Positions 32,289 through 44,628 are shown, counted from the first letter of the stretch. The stretch is DNA of 64,000 nt from Lonicera japonica (GCA_021464415.1 JAKCWG010000643.1:1-64000), one strand, 5' to 3'. Notes: generated by a model from the sequence alone, not told the origin. Numbers and translations: made by a program.

Positions 32289-33078
32289 CAAAGTGTTGGA
32301 GCATTGTGTATTTCAGAAAAAACTTGACAAGGCAAGATTGGTGTTTTCCCAAGTCCCAATTAGGAGAAAGAAAAAACCTTTAATGGGTTTTTATATGGGA
32401 AAATTGGCTCAAGGGCTTTAGCTCTTTGGCTATTAGATTTTTATGCTATTGGATGAGGACTTGGATGAATGTGGTTCACCACACTCGTGCCGACCGACCG
32501 ACCCAGTCTGGGCTCGGGCTCGGGGTTTGTCTTATGCAATGTATAAATTTTTTATACAAAATAGTTTTAGAAAAAAATTTATTTACTTCGAAATTTATTT
32601 TTTTTAAATTTCAAAAGTGGTCAAACCACTTCCAAACGGCTCCACTTTTCTCTCCACGTCTCCGTATATTTTTTCCAACGAAACGGATTTTTTAATTATT
32701 ATCCTACCGTTTAAATTTTTCTTGATATACAAAAAACCGAAAATAATTTTCTATCGAAAGATATCTTCTTCAACAAAGAGAAACCGGAAAAAAAAGAACC
32801 CTGGAAATTTTTTTTGCCTCCAGCAGTAAAAGGTTTACCGATTCCGAGCACGAATTTAAGAGTTTTGTCGAACGATCAACGGTGGTGCACGTCGATCGTA
32901 CAGGAGAGTATCTGGGCTGTTTCATCCTGGAGACAACGTGGCAATTACTGAACTGCTAGCACAATTACGGGCAGAGTCGCGAAACGTCTTAAAGAGAGCG
33001 ACCTAGTCTGCGACTCAACCCGGTGTATTCTCTTTCTATATTTAATTTTCGTTTCTGCAGTTCATATTTTCAACAAAG
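32289..33078 (+). mobile_element. Solo LTR, probably copia, inside the LINE-derived copy
   Basis: The insertion starts TGTTGGAGCATTGTG at 32,294 and ends at about TTTTCAA (33,073). CAAAG occurs at both edges (32,289-32,293 and 33,074-33,078). The collinear copy near 58,480 reads through without it. The right terminus is off by about two bases from a standard CA end, suggesting a small deletion. Confidence 0.7.
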
Positions 33079-33245
33079 CTAAGGCTGTTTTAGAAGTTGT
33101 TATGTTTGTTGCTTTCCCGGTTCAGGTTCCGATTGTTATAAAGTCTGATTGTCTCCCGGTTGTAGAAGCTATTGCCGCCCCCTCTTTTCTTGCCTTGGGA
33201 TTCAACGAGTTTGATTTAAATATCTCGAAAGTTAACTTTAAATGC

Positions 33246-33565
33246 CCGAATGAATCGTTCCGATTTTTCCCCACCAATAGGCCTGACATTAACGGATCGA
33301 TCGGATAGGGTGAATCCAAATCCATATTCATAAAAATTTTAAACTCGGATTCGGATCGTAGATTGATGTAGATTGACAGTGAAAGAAGTAGGTGTAAAAC
33401 TAATTTAAAGGTGGAGTGAGTTGAACAAAAAAGTGGTGGGGTGAGAAGAAATTAAAGTGGGATGGAAAGAATATTTTGGTGGATGTATCTAAAATCACAC
33501 TTACATAAAAATTAATGTGTAAATTCTATATGTCAACTCTTTATTTTTTTTGCAAAACTTATCTT
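33246..33565. other. Non-coding junction with a fragment also seen at 58.7 kb
   Basis: CGGATAGGGTGAATCCAAAT near 33,300 parallels 58,705-58,725, so part of the TIR element at 58,681-59,116 is also present here. The rest is AT-rich; no gene is seen. Confidence 0.45.
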
Positions 33566-34957
33566 GTTACTTCTTGTGATTTTTTAAGATTTTAGTCCGT
33601 TCATGTTTACCCGAATTGTCACTTTTGTCCTTGATATTCATTTTTTGACTTTTCACACCTTAATATATCTTTCGTTGTTACTTTAGTCCCTCAAACCAGC
33701 TTCCGCTAATTTGTTGGGCGGAAAACGTGAGCTGGAAGGTATAAACGGCAATGCATCTATTCTTCTTTCCTTTCTTTTTCAAAACCCCAAATTTATAAAA
33801 TCCACAAACACATTCGATTAAATCCACTGCAATTGATCACCCTTCACCAAAAAACACTCAATCTAATACTACCGAAGAGAAATTTGGCTATCTAACAAAA
33901 CCTAATTGACCTAATTGGAAAAAATTTCAATCTTGTGGGTCCTACAAAATTTAGAGAGGGGAAATATCCAATTGACCCAATTTGATTTTTTGTTAATCAA
34001 AGCAGAATATATCTCAAGAGATAGGAGAAACGGAAATCACAAATTATTTTTTCTTATTTTTGTAATTGCAAAAGAAAATCACAAATTGGCTAGATACTTT
34101 ATTTTTCAACATTTTCTTGAATTGAGTTCATTATTGATTCTTTTAGTTTGAAGGTGGTTGTGGAAATTAATGAAAAATTGTTTGTATTTGGGTTGTGATC
34201 GGCTTAATTCTTGGTGTACTGGTAAATGTTGGATTTAAAGAGAAGACAATGTTAGTCTCTACCACAAGGACAATTGAAGTTAATCATGAGCCATGCCCTG
34301 TTCTATCCATACGTATTGATTCCTTTATTCTTTTCTCAAACTCAACCTATTACATAAATCCGTCAACAAAAATAAGTAAATAAATAAAAAGAAGAGTTCA
34401 AATAGATGAGAAATAAAGGGAAACATATATATATATACACATATTGATTATGCTTGAAAGAACATGAACCCATCCCACTTTCTTTCGCCTCTCTCTCAAT
34501 GTCTTTCTTCATTCTTTTTTTTTGTTTTGGCTTATTTTATTGTAATGGAGGGAAAGATATATACATGTATGTATATATCTAAAATTGGTTGGAAAAATAA
34601 ATGATGAATTTCCTTCAATACCCCCTGCAGCCCAGTTTTTCAGTCCACCAAATTAACGAAAATTGGTTTGAGGGATTAAAGTAATATGCAAAAGATATAT
34701 TAGGATGTGAAAACTCAAAAAATGAATATATGGAATGAAAGTGACAATTTGGGTAAACATCAAGAGACTAAAATGTTAAAAACTCCTTCTTGTGTAAAAA
34801 TTGTAAAATCATTGGGTTATCAACCACATATTCTCACTACATGTAAGTTTCAATTTTTTATTGAATTCTTCTACATAATTGTATAGTAAAAAAATTCATT
34901 TTTTTATATATATTTGATGTGTATAAGGTTACGTTGAAAACATATTATGATGTAGAA
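33566..34957. mobile_element. Long-TIR element, copy 1
   Basis: The left arm (about 33,566-33,725) and right arm (about 34,641-34,800) are diverged reverse complements over roughly 150 bases; for example TTTAGTCCGTTCATGTTTACC opposes GGGTAAACATCAAGAGACTAA. The copy at 43,283-44,628 is collinear, and similarity continues some 150 bases beyond the right arm. The interior has only short frames (33,915-34,151; 34,195-34,383) without domains. Long arms suggest a foldback or Mutator-like non-autonomous family. No target duplication was found. Confidence 0.6.
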
Positions 34958-36237
34958 CGGGAGCGGGCGGGAAGGACGAAGAACACCGTCTTCAACCTAA
35001 ACTTCTTGAAGTCACAAAAATGAAACGAAAATTCATCGAATTTTCAAAGAACAAGAGAAATGCTCAAAATATTTATTAATTTATAATTGGTTGGTTACAA
35101 TGATATGAAATAAGTACTTATTTATAATCTAAAATTTTAAACCTACCTTAAATAAAAAATCCTTCACATAAGGAAATTGAATTATTATAATCTAATTATA
35201 TTTAAGACCTACCAAAACAAATATTCAAATTCAAATTTAAAAAAAGACTATAAATAAAGAAACTATTAATCCTAATTAATAAAATAAAAATAAAAAATAA
35301 TAAAATAATAATATGGTCTTCGTTTTCATTGCATCACTTACACTCAACCGCTGGGGAGCCGACACGTGTCCACAGCTGGCTTGCACCGAATCTACCAGAT
35401 AACTGACCAAATACTGATTCAGCGAATTCAAGCACCCAATTCTTTAAGCTCGTCAAGACTTAGGTGCTTGGAAGGCAATTGTGGGGGCATAATTTTAGAA
35501 CATTCACTTGGATTGAGCATTTAGACCCAAGTCCAGGCCCAAAGGAGTCAATCCACGACTAGGAAGGCGAGCCACGGCCGATAGGCTCAGAATAGATAGC
35601 TTGAGAAAGTTGACCGAACATAACACCCCTTGTCGAGTACAGCATCAAGCTCGGCAGAGAATAGTGATGTCGAAATGGGCGCCTTGGCGAATGAAGATGT
35701 GACACCTGGGAAAGTACTACCAGTGTTAGTTGTCGATATGGGCATCCTGGCGAATGAAATCCCTACACCTACGAAGCACAATTTTTCCTATGGATAAGAG
35801 CACTCACCACACGTGAAAGGGGCATGTTTACTGAGCAGGTAAGGCCCTTTATAGTCATTTAACTCTTAACCTAATTGAGCATTATAACCCTGATTCTATG
35901 AGTATGAAAAGAAAGGGATAGCTCAAGAAAAAAAGAGGATTCTCTTTACACTAAGATAGATGAATATTCTCCTAGAGAAAACTCTTGTAAGTGACTTGTG
36001 AAATAACCATTTAGGCTAAAGAAAAAAACACCATCACACACCAAGGGAGGACGTACTGCCGGACTGAAAATAAGAGCCGCCGGAGGAACCTATCCCCTCA
36101 ACCTAAAAATCATGTCTCATGCTTTTTGCAAATTTACTGTTCATCCACCACCTTTACTATCTGTTACCGATTTTGCCGGTCTTGGGCCGATTCCCTCACT
36201 TACAAAATTCTGCACCCTTTTTACGGTTGAATCTTCT
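34958..36237. other. Possible degenerate LTR sequence
   Basis: No gene is recognised. TGTGGGGGCATAATTTTAG at 35,480 resembles the start of some Ty3/gypsy LTRs, and the downstream sequence has LTR-like CT-rich leader character to about 36,203. No target duplication was found, so this stays tentative. The first part (34,958-35,340) is AT-rich. Confidence 0.3.
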
Positions 36238-37831
36238 TGTTGACCTTAAAGTCAATTAATCTTATTTTGATAATTACAATAAGTTAATAAAGTGTTATTT
36301 AACTCGGTTGTTCCAATGATGATAGCCATTTTAACCGATATATCTTCCGACCAAGTGTAACTTTAAACCGAAGAAAATCTCACACAAGCTTTACAAACGC
36401 CTCTACTCACAAGAAATGAACTCAAGTGATATACATGTGCTATACAAAGCCAAGAAAAGATCTAGATCATCAAGCAAGTGAAGATATGCACAAGAATGAT
36501 CTCTACATGTTCTACAAGTTATCAAAACCAAGAAAGGATCAAGAACATCAAACAAGTAAAGATACGCACAAGAAAATCAAGCATCACGAAGACTCGAATT
36601 ATCATTAAATGGAGTGAGTGCTTAGATTTTATGTAAAGATACTTTATTGATCAAATCCCTATAGCTCAAACATATTCTTACATCTTTTAAAGATTGATTC
36701 AAACTAGCTTGAAATTGAATTTATTTAAAAAACATCATTTTACAAAAACCGAGTTTCAAAATAAATTCATATTAATTTTAAATGATCATATTTTAAGCTC
36801 TAATAAAAATAAGTATCTTATAAACATATCTTTGAGGTTCAAAAATCATTAGAATTTTATTTGGAACTAAATTATTAAATTGGAAAAATATTTTTATTTT
36901 TCGTTTAAAATTCGCTCAATTTTTGCCCAGTTTTGATCTAACGGTAAAATGGAGGCCTTCCCGAACTCAGATCATTTTGAAATTTTTATAGTAGTTAGAC
37001 AACATCTCCTGGCAATTTTGACCAAAATTTGAGCATGATCCAACGGTCTAATTGAGAGAAATTAATAAAACAATTTTGAATTTTTTTGTCAAAACTAGCT
37101 GTTGGAAAGTTTGAAAATGTATACCTTGGAGCCAAAACCTCTCTTAATCATCCCCAACGGCCATATGATTTTGTAAGCTATAAATATGATGTCTTAGACA
37201 TGTTTTAACACACTTGAATCATTCTACAAACTCATTTTACATATATACAAAGTTATTCAAGTATTCAATTCATTTAATTGATCAATCTTTCATTTTTGAG
37301 CTATATACTTTAATCAATTTTGATATCTCTTAATGTGAGCTTCATTTGTATTTTGTTATACACAAGAGAGATATTGTACATTGGTGTTAGCTACCAAAAC
37401 TTATTCAAATCATATTTGTGAGAGGTGTATCTCATAGGTTAGCAAGAGGGTATCTTGTGAGAGTATTGTGGTGTAGCAATACTTGTAGAGTGTGTGAGAA
37501 GAATACACTTGTAGTAGTTTGATCTTCATCCGGAAGGAGATCGGTTTTAGTGGAAGTTCTCGGGGAACTAACCGAGCGCGGAGTAGGGGGAACAAGCCGA
37601 ACCGTGTGGACAAAAAATCTTCGACTTCGATCGGTTCAATCTTTCTATCTCTTGCTATATTATATTGTTCTATTTATTCATTGTATTTGGAATTAACTTT
37701 GTTCTTGATTGCTTGATAAATATATATAGGCATCAAATATTTTTAAATCATTTTTAAAAATACGATTAAGTTTTAAAAACCATATTTACCCCCCCCCCCC
37801 CCCTTTAGGGTATTTTCCGACCTACACTTCT
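36233..37831 (+). mobile_element. Solo LTR, copia (SIRE/Maximus-like)
   Basis: The LTR 36,238-37,826 (1,589 bp) starts TGTTGACCTTAAAGTC and ends TTCCGACCTACA. A perfect duplication CTTCT flanks it (36,233-36,237 and 37,827-37,831). A poly-C tract (37,789-37,803) followed by TTTAGGG lies near the right end, as seen in SIRE/Maximus-type LTRs; the lineage is from memory of that layout. No internal region remains. Confidence 0.85.
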
Positions 37832-39290
37832 TACAGTTATTTATGTGGTGCTTGTTTACTAAATGTGTTTTCATGCTTAAGATTTTGAGCTCAAATAATG
37901 CCTTTACAAATATTTTATGATAATTTGATGATGTCTAAATTGCACTTCTCCTCTTATTTAAGCACACTTCACCCATTCCCAGCGCAATTCTTCTCATTTT
38001 TCAATAGGTAATTTTTTACTCAAAATTTTATTTTTCCTACATATAAAATTTATATAATATATATATATATATATAACTTCGTCATTTTTATACTTTAGTA
38101 GTAATGCATCAAGTTCTACTTTAGTTAATTTTAATATCTCATGCCATTATGGTGAGCTTACACCATTAATGATTGCTTGGACATCCAATAATACTTAGCC
38201 GTAAACAAGGACCAACACACCTTTCTCTTGTTTTCTCATCATTTTCATTTTTTCCACAAACAAAAATATAAAAATTAATAAAGAAAACATTTAATAAAAA
38301 AACCAAAATAACAAGAAATAAAATAAACACAAGATATATGTATATATGTAACACCTAACAACAACTTTAGAACAATAGAATTTACTCAAAATTACATAAA
38401 ACAAGTATATCGATTTTTCCAGGAAATCATAATAACAAAAATACATATAATCTAAAACAAATTTAACCAATATATGTATTTAGATTACATACACAACACA
38501 AAACCCGGATCAAACATCAAAAAAGTTAAAAAAAAATATCAAATTGAAAAATACAAATTATATATACTATAAAGACTAATTAATTTCAAAAGACTATATA
38601 TCATTATTTGATTCAAATAAAAAAAAAAACTTAATGACTGCTGGATTTTCTTTTCATGGGGCATTTGAGAAAGCGGGTTAGTTCAGGGGGGTTTACAGTA
38701 ATTTACGCATTTATTCATTTACACATTTCACCTGAATAGTCTAACATATTAGTTTATGGGGGGTTTTCTGTCGGATTTTTTTTTCTTCAAGAGATATTTC
38801 TGAAAAGTGCATTAGTTTAGAGGTATTTGTATAATTTAACCTAAATATAAAAGAAATTTATTGAATCATTAAATGAGGATAGAGAGAGAAAAAGATAGGA
38901 AGCAGAATTTTGGAAAAACAAAACAGTTAAATTGACGATGTTTATCATTCTCAGATTCTTAGACAACTAATTAACTGATGATTGGAAGAAGTTTTAATGA
39001 ACTGGCCTGTCATATTTTATTTTATTTTTAAATTTGAATTTATTCGAAAAATAATTAGGGTAACTTAGAAATAAAGTGAAGAAAAATAAAATCCAGTATA
39101 TGCACTATATATTTTCTCTTATTTTTCATGTAATGTTTAATGTTTGAAGTGTACCTAGCTAGTATGTGGTCTCAGATATTAATTATACACTAAGTTTTCT
39201 TACCATTTTGGATTTAACATGCTTATACCTTTTGGATTTTGCATGCATGTATTCTTTGGATTTAATTTTCTTGTATTGAATATAATCCAT
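37832..39290. other. AT-rich non-coding region
   Basis: No gene is seen. A fragment at about 38,930-39,090 parallels the duplicated repeat at 62.4 and 63.3 kb. T-rich minus-strand frames (38,166-38,354) are not credible genes. Confidence 0.5.
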
Positions 39291-40165
39291 ATTGATGGTG
39301 TAAATTACTAATATAATTTATCCAGCCAACCACGAGTTGACATGTGGCCGTCTAAGGTAATAACTTGTCCCAATGCAACAAGAGGAGCTCTAAGGAGTTC
39401 CATGCGAGCTCAACAAGGCAGGCGAAGCTCATCGGCAATTGAACATCTTCTAAGAGGGCAATGTCGCAACACAAATTATGAGACCCGAAGCTGAGATCTC
39501 CTTAGATGAGCTCTGGAGCTCCCTCGCCTAACCGTTCTGACAGAGCAACTGACAGACAACATGGGCGACCGCCACCTGTCCTATAGAAAGCGCAGAAGAT
39601 CCCTCACCTTCATTAAATACATACCAACGGCATTTAATGCACCAGAATTCATGGAGAAGCAAGATCAGAGTCAATGATGATCAAGGCATGGACTCAGACA
39701 TGCCCACAGAACTTTTCCAGTTATATATAAAGTGGGGTGATAAACTAATCAATACATCAGAGAGATACGAAGAACTATTTCATCTACCTAAGACAAGTAT
39801 TTACTCTAAGAACAAAAGATATTTTAGCATTCCATAGCAAAAGACAAAGGAGAAATAGAAGCTCAAAGCTCCTAGAACAGAATAGTCAATGCTTGTGTAG
39901 TTCAAACATTTCCCTTGTTGTAATATTGTGAGAATAGAACCGCTAAGAGAGGCTTTTGTGAGATTGTAATAATTATTTGGTTAACATCAATATAAGGCAG
40001 ACCGAGCGCTATTCCATAGAGGAAGATTAACCCGTATCTTTATATGACGCCAACCTCCTCTATAAATCTTTATCTCTGTTACACTTCACATACTTTATTA
40101 CTTCAATCATTCAATATAATCATTGATTGTGCGGTCTGAAATATACATCTAGATTTTAGCACCAA
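39291..40165 (+). mobile_element. Possible degenerate Ty3/gypsy LTR
   Basis: A TATATATAAAG promoter-like box (39,721-39,731), downstream CT-rich leader-like sequence and an end near TTTTAGCACCAA look like a gypsy LTR. Boundaries and target duplication could not be found. Confidence 0.3.
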
Positions 40166-40559
40166 TACATACATACATATATATATATATATATTGCTGT
40201 ATCAAACAACAATTTATGATGAATTTGAAATAACAGTAACACATCATTATGATTTTGTTATTCTCTTGACTAGGATTAATAAATGTTATTAATAGATATG
40301 TTTTCAAATTTGAATTGTAACAAATCCTAAATTCAAGATTCAGCAAGATTTTAGCAATAATATTAAATATAGATATTAATTCGAATAAAAGGGTATTTTA
40401 GGAATAATCAAAGTATAATAAGAAATATAATTTAAGACTATCCAAAATATATTCAATAACATATTCTGAATTTTTTTATAAAAGTATATTACCAACCGTA
40501 TTGTAAATTTTTTTGTGTAAACCCTATGTATCAAGCTAGCTTTACACAAATCTTGAAGT

Positions 40560-41070
40560 TTAGAGTATCTCCAATGCAAAATGGATCAAATATCTCTTTA
40601 CCATGAACATATAAGTATGTCTTTTCTATGTGGCATAAAACAGTCTCTTGATGGACAAATCTTACAAAAACCATTTCCAATAGGATTGCTCAAGAGATTG
40701 TCTATTAATAAATTCATAAAAAATAAATTAATAATTTTATATATAAAATGGGTCTTGTTTGATAGGTCTTAATTCATATTTTTTTAATGTGTAGTTTTTA
40801 TTAGTAAATTATAAAATTACAATTAAAATATTTGAAAGCTTAAAAATAAAAGTACGTAGACAAAAATGATAATGTGGCATTAAGATATTGTCTAAGAGAC
40901 CCCTAGAAGTAGATGGTCATCCTCACAATGTCTATTTTCATTTTTGCCACATCATCTTCATGGTCATTATGGATGGTTGCATTGGATAACATTATTTTAA
41001 CTCACTATCCATTAATCTTATGTGGCATCTCATTTTCACCCAATTCGTGGTTGCATTGGAGATGCTCTTA
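40560..41070. mobile_element. Tourist-like MITE (PIF/Harbinger type)
   Basis: The element 40,563-41,067 (505 bp) has termini GAGTATCTCCAATGCAA and TTGCATTGGAGATGCTC, 16 of 17 paired. TTA duplications lie at 40,560-40,562 and 41,068-41,070. A 3-bp TTA/TAA duplication is typical of PIF/Harbinger-related MITEs. Confidence 0.75.
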
Positions 41071-41156
41071 GAAAAATATGCTCCCATGGTAGTTTTGTAA
41101 AACTTTTGTATAAAATATAATGAGATACCAATGCATGGTTGACGTTATTTTGTGCA

Positions 41157-41157
<1 letters not shown>

Positions 41158-41237
<80 letters not shown>
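41158..41237 (+). repeat. (TTA)n microsatellite
   Basis: About 26 uninterrupted TTA units. Confidence 0.97.
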
Positions 41238-41339
41238 TACATACTTTTAGTTTTTTTTATTCATAATCTTATAATGACAATAATCTTGATTAATTGGTCG
41301 TGAGGAGTAAATTTCGAATACATAATTTTTATTAAAATA

Positions 41340-41550
41340 TATATTTTATATTAAAAGTTATTACATTTCAAAGTTTTATAAAAAAATATAGGGAGAGAAA
41401 AAGTTGACGTGGTAATGTGAACTTGGAGTGTATTTTACCTTTCATTTTACACAAAAACAAAATTTAAAAGAATGCTTAAAACCGAAACTTTTACAAGTTG
41501 TGTAAATTATACACAAAATCACAATATACACTATTGCATATGCTCTAGCA
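41340..41550. repeat. MITE relic, inverted relative to 48,880-49,335
   Basis: The block from AAAGTTTTATAAAAAAATA through GTTGACGTGGTAATGTG and GGAGTGTATTTTA matches the reverse complement of about 48,900-49,020. It lies 420 bases upstream of the peptide gene, so it may affect its promoter region. Ends are unclear. Confidence 0.5.
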
Positions 41551-41838
41551 TCTTATATTTTTATACTAATAAATTGCTTACTTAGAAACTTAATACTCAT
41601 TAATATTCAAATTCATCATTTTCACAATAAACCCGCAATCATACTTGTGGGTATTAAAAAAAATAAACACGTTACTCTTTTCTAATTAAGAGTATATGTC
41701 TCATTTAATAAAAGTAAATTTTAATCTGGAACAAAGATGTTACAAAATGCCCAATAATAAATGTTCAAGTATAAATTAAACTGCCACAGGGCAAACTCGA
41801 CTTTAGAAAGAAAATATATCCGACTTTAATTTAGTTCA

Positions 41839-41846
41839 TATATATA
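41839..41846 (+). promoter_or_regulatory. TATA box of the peptide-precursor gene
   Basis: TATATATA lies about 130 bases before the start codon at 41,971, a suitable distance for a plant 5' leader of about 100 bases. Confidence 0.5.
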
Positions 41847-41970
41847 CCCCCACACACTTTTTAAAACTTATATACAACCCTATGCCAAAATTTCATAACT
41901 TCTCAAATCATCCTCTCCGACCCTTCCAAATTTCAAAACATCTCCATTAATCACTTCAACTCACAATCAT

Positions 41971-42282
41971 ATGGGTTACTCTAAAAATCATAAATTCTTC
42001 ACACGACAACTCATTTTGATAATATTATGCATTTGGGGTTTCCAAGAAAGCCTAGGAATGAGGCCGTTAGAAGAAGAAGATGACCCATGGTTGAAGAGTG
42101 TCATTCAATCCCTTCAACGTGGTCCGGTACCCCCGTCAGGCAGCAATCCATGCACGTATATCCCCGGATTCTGGCTAACAGGCCTCTGCGCTTTAGCTGA
42201 AAATGAGATCAACATTGCCAGCCCCAGCCATCATAATGCTGCTGGAGCATCACTGCCACCGCCAGCACTGGTGACGGCTTAA
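41971..42282 (+). CDS. Secreted peptide precursor resembling CTNIP/SCREW phytocytokines
   Basis: The single-exon frame encodes 103 residues. Residues 1-29 form a signal peptide: a basic start, a hydrophobic core (LILIILCIWGF) and a likely cleavage near ESLG. An acidic spacer (EEEDD) follows, then the block GPVPPSGSNPCTYIPG (about residues 51-66) and a second Cys near 73 (GLCAL), then an Ala/Pro-rich tail. The PSG-x-x-PCT-x-IPG core with a following Cys resembles the CTNIP/SCREW family, secreted peptides perceived by the receptor kinase HSL3 (NUT) in Arabidopsis. Here Tyr replaces the Asn of CTNIP, and the tail after the second Cys is longer than I would expect. If correct, it signals in the apoplast in stress or immunity. 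The family is assigned from memory of the motif, so it is provisional; PIP- or IDA-like peptides are less good matches. A TATA box lies about 130 bases upstream. Confidence 0.6.
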   Translation: MGYSKNHKFFTRQLILIILCIWGFQESLGMRPLEEEDDPWLKSVIQSLQRGPVPPSGSNPCTYIPGFWLTGLCALAENEINIASPSHHNAAGASLPPPALVTA

Positions 42283-43282
42283 TTTTCTTAAGGTTGCGGA
42301 TCATTTTGCAATAGCGTCTAATGATAAAGAAACAAGTTTTTGAAATTTTTTTTTTCATTTTTAATTCTTGTTTGGCTTCAAAATGTTAACTTTGATGCAA
42401 GATATGTTTACTGGATAGACCCGTTGTTCGAGTTCACGGGGATGGAGAATTGGAGGGAGACTGAAATCAAATATCTATGCCTTGTATAAGAGCTAGCAAG
42501 TTTCGGTTAGAGCATATGCTCTTAGAAATTAAATTGCTTACTTAGAAACTTAATAGTCATTACTATTCATATGCCGAGTGTCATGTTGTGTGTTGCGGTT
42601 AGAAAATATAGAGGCTTGAAGTGAGAGAGAATAAGGAGAGGAGCTGGCCAGTGATAAACAACTCGCACCCTTACTTTGAGGTCAAGAGTTCGACTCATAA
42701 GGGTGGGAGGGAGATTTTCTTTGTTCGTAGAATTAAAAGTGAGACTTATACCTCCTTTAATTTTAAACAAAAATTGAGAGAGAATAAGGAATGAGTCCTT
42801 TAGTGCGTAGAGATTTATTTGTTAGGAGCTAAAGGAAATGGTGAAGCTAGTGTTGGGTCAAGTTTGATATTATGGCTATATTTGATGGTGTTACTTGGAT
42901 GAAAGGGACTTTAAATGACATGTATTAAAAAATCTAAAGTATATATATGTTATTTAACTCGTACTATCATTGAATTTGTTGTGTTGATTGAATTTGGTAT
43001 ATATTATTTAGCTTCATTAATCGGTATTATTTGTTGTTCGCGTATTTGTTGTGAAATTAAACTCGAGCCATAGTCGTGTAAGGCTTAGAATGAAGTTTTG
43101 ATGTGATGAGTTGGCTGAGGCGTATAGTTTTTAACATATTACCAACAGATAACATAATATGAAGCCGGGTGGTGATTAGAATATGAGGCCAGGTGGTGAT
43201 TTGTTGAATTTTGTTGACTTGATTGTTGGTGTCGAGAATATTTGTTATTTATAAAATATATTGTTGCGATACTTTATGTATT
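42283..43282. other. Non-coding region with a SINE-like segment
   Basis: No further gene is seen. A segment at 42,507-42,570 repeats one at about 41,533-41,612 (landmark AAATTGCTTACTTAGAAACT), so the peptide gene is bracketed by direct repeats. A SINE-like box A/B pair lies at 42,645-42,698. Confidence 0.5.
42645..42790 (+). mobile_element. Possible tRNA-derived SINE
   Basis: TGGCCAGTGATAAAC resembles an internal Pol III box A, and GAGTTCGACTC, about 35-40 bases downstream, resembles box B (GGTTCGANTCC). An A-rich end lies near 42,770. No target duplication was confirmed. Confidence 0.4.
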
Positions 43283-44628
43283 GTTACCCAAATTATCACT
43301 TTCATCCATGATATTCATTTTTTTTTTTACTTTTCACACCTTAATGTATCTTCCACATGTTACTTTAGTCTCTCAAACCAACTTCCGTTAATTTGTTGGG
43401 CGGAAAACGTGAGCTGGAGGGGTATAAAAGGCAATGCATCTATTCTTCTTTCCTTTCTTCTTCAAAACCCCAAATTTATAAAACCCACAAACACATTCAA
43501 TCAAATCTACTGCAATTGATCACCCTTCACTGAAAAACACTCAATCTAATACCACCAAAGAGAATTTTGCCTCTCCAACAAAACCCAATTGAAAAAAATC
43601 TCAATCTTGTGGGTCCTACAAAATTTATAGAGGGGAAAAACCCAATTGACTCAATTTGATTTTTGGTTAATCATAGCAGAATATATCTCAAGAGGGGAGA
43701 AACGGAAATCACAAACTGTTTTTCTTATTTTTGTAATTGTAAACGGAAATCACAAATTGGCTATATACGTACTTTGTTTTTCAACATTTTCTTGAATTGA
43801 GTTCATTATTGATTGTTTTAGTTTAAAAGTGGTTGTGGAAATTAATGAAGAATTGCTTGTATTTGGGTTGTGATTGGCTTAATTCTTGCTGTGCTAGTAA
43901 ATGTTGGATTTAAAGAGAAGACTACGTTAGCCTCTACCACCTGCAAGGACAATTGAAGTTAATCATGAAGCCATGCCCTGTTCTATCCATATGTATTGAT
44001 TCCTTTATTCTTTTTTCAAACTCATCCTATTACATAAATCCATCAACAAAAACAAGTAAATAAAAAAGAAAAAAGAAATGAGTACAAATATATGAGAAAT
44101 GAAGGGAAATATATATGTATATACATATATATTGATTATGCTTGAAAGAACGTGAACCCATCCCATGTTCTTTCGCCTCTCTCGGTCTCTTTCTTCATTC
44201 TTTGTTTTTTTTCTTGTTTTATTGTGATAGAGGGAAAGATATATACATATATGTATATATCTAAAATTGGCTAAAAAAATAAATGATGATTTTCCTTCAA
44301 TACCCCTCTAACCCATTTTTTCCGTCCACAAAATTAACGAAAATTAGTTTGAGGGACTAAATTGATACGCGGAAGATATATTAAGGTGTGAAAAGTCAAA
44401 AAATGAATATCAGGGACAAAAGTGGAATTTGGGTAAACATCAAGAAACTAAAATGTTAAAAACTCCTTGTGTAAAAATTGTAAAAATCATTGAGTTATCA
44501 ACCACATATTCTCACTATATGTAAATTTCATATTTTTTATTGAATTCTTCAACATAATTGTATAGTCAACAAAATTTAATTTTTTTTTATATATTTGATG
44601 CGTATAAGGTTACGTTGAAAACATATTA
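43283..44628. mobile_element. Long-TIR element, copy 2
   Basis: It is collinear with 33,590-34,957, with shared landmarks TTGTTGGGCGGAAAACGTGA and GTAAATGTTGGATTTAAAGA. Inverted arms are at about 43,283-43,405 and 44,320-44,476. The two copies differ at many positions and carry no coding capacity. Confidence 0.6.

Larger units (their letters stand above)
31205..33245 (+). pseudogene. LINE-derived zf-RVT/RNase H-like pseudogene, copy 1
   Basis: Translated fragments resemble the C-terminal zinc-binding and RNase H-like part of plant L1-type LINEs: CEKEAETIDHV near 31,250 and KINCDGAML...ATFMVCNCDG near 32,160-32,230. The fragment is interrupted by a hAT element (31,613-32,110) and a solo LTR (about 32,294-33,075). 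It is collinear with 57,915-58,665, which lacks both insertions. No reverse transcriptase is present and stops are frequent. It could alternatively descend from a domesticated RNase H-domain host gene. Confidence 0.6.

Noticed and set aside
42645..42700. Functional tRNA gene
   Set aside because: Only box A- and box B-like motifs are present; no cloverleaf with paired acceptor stem could be drawn.
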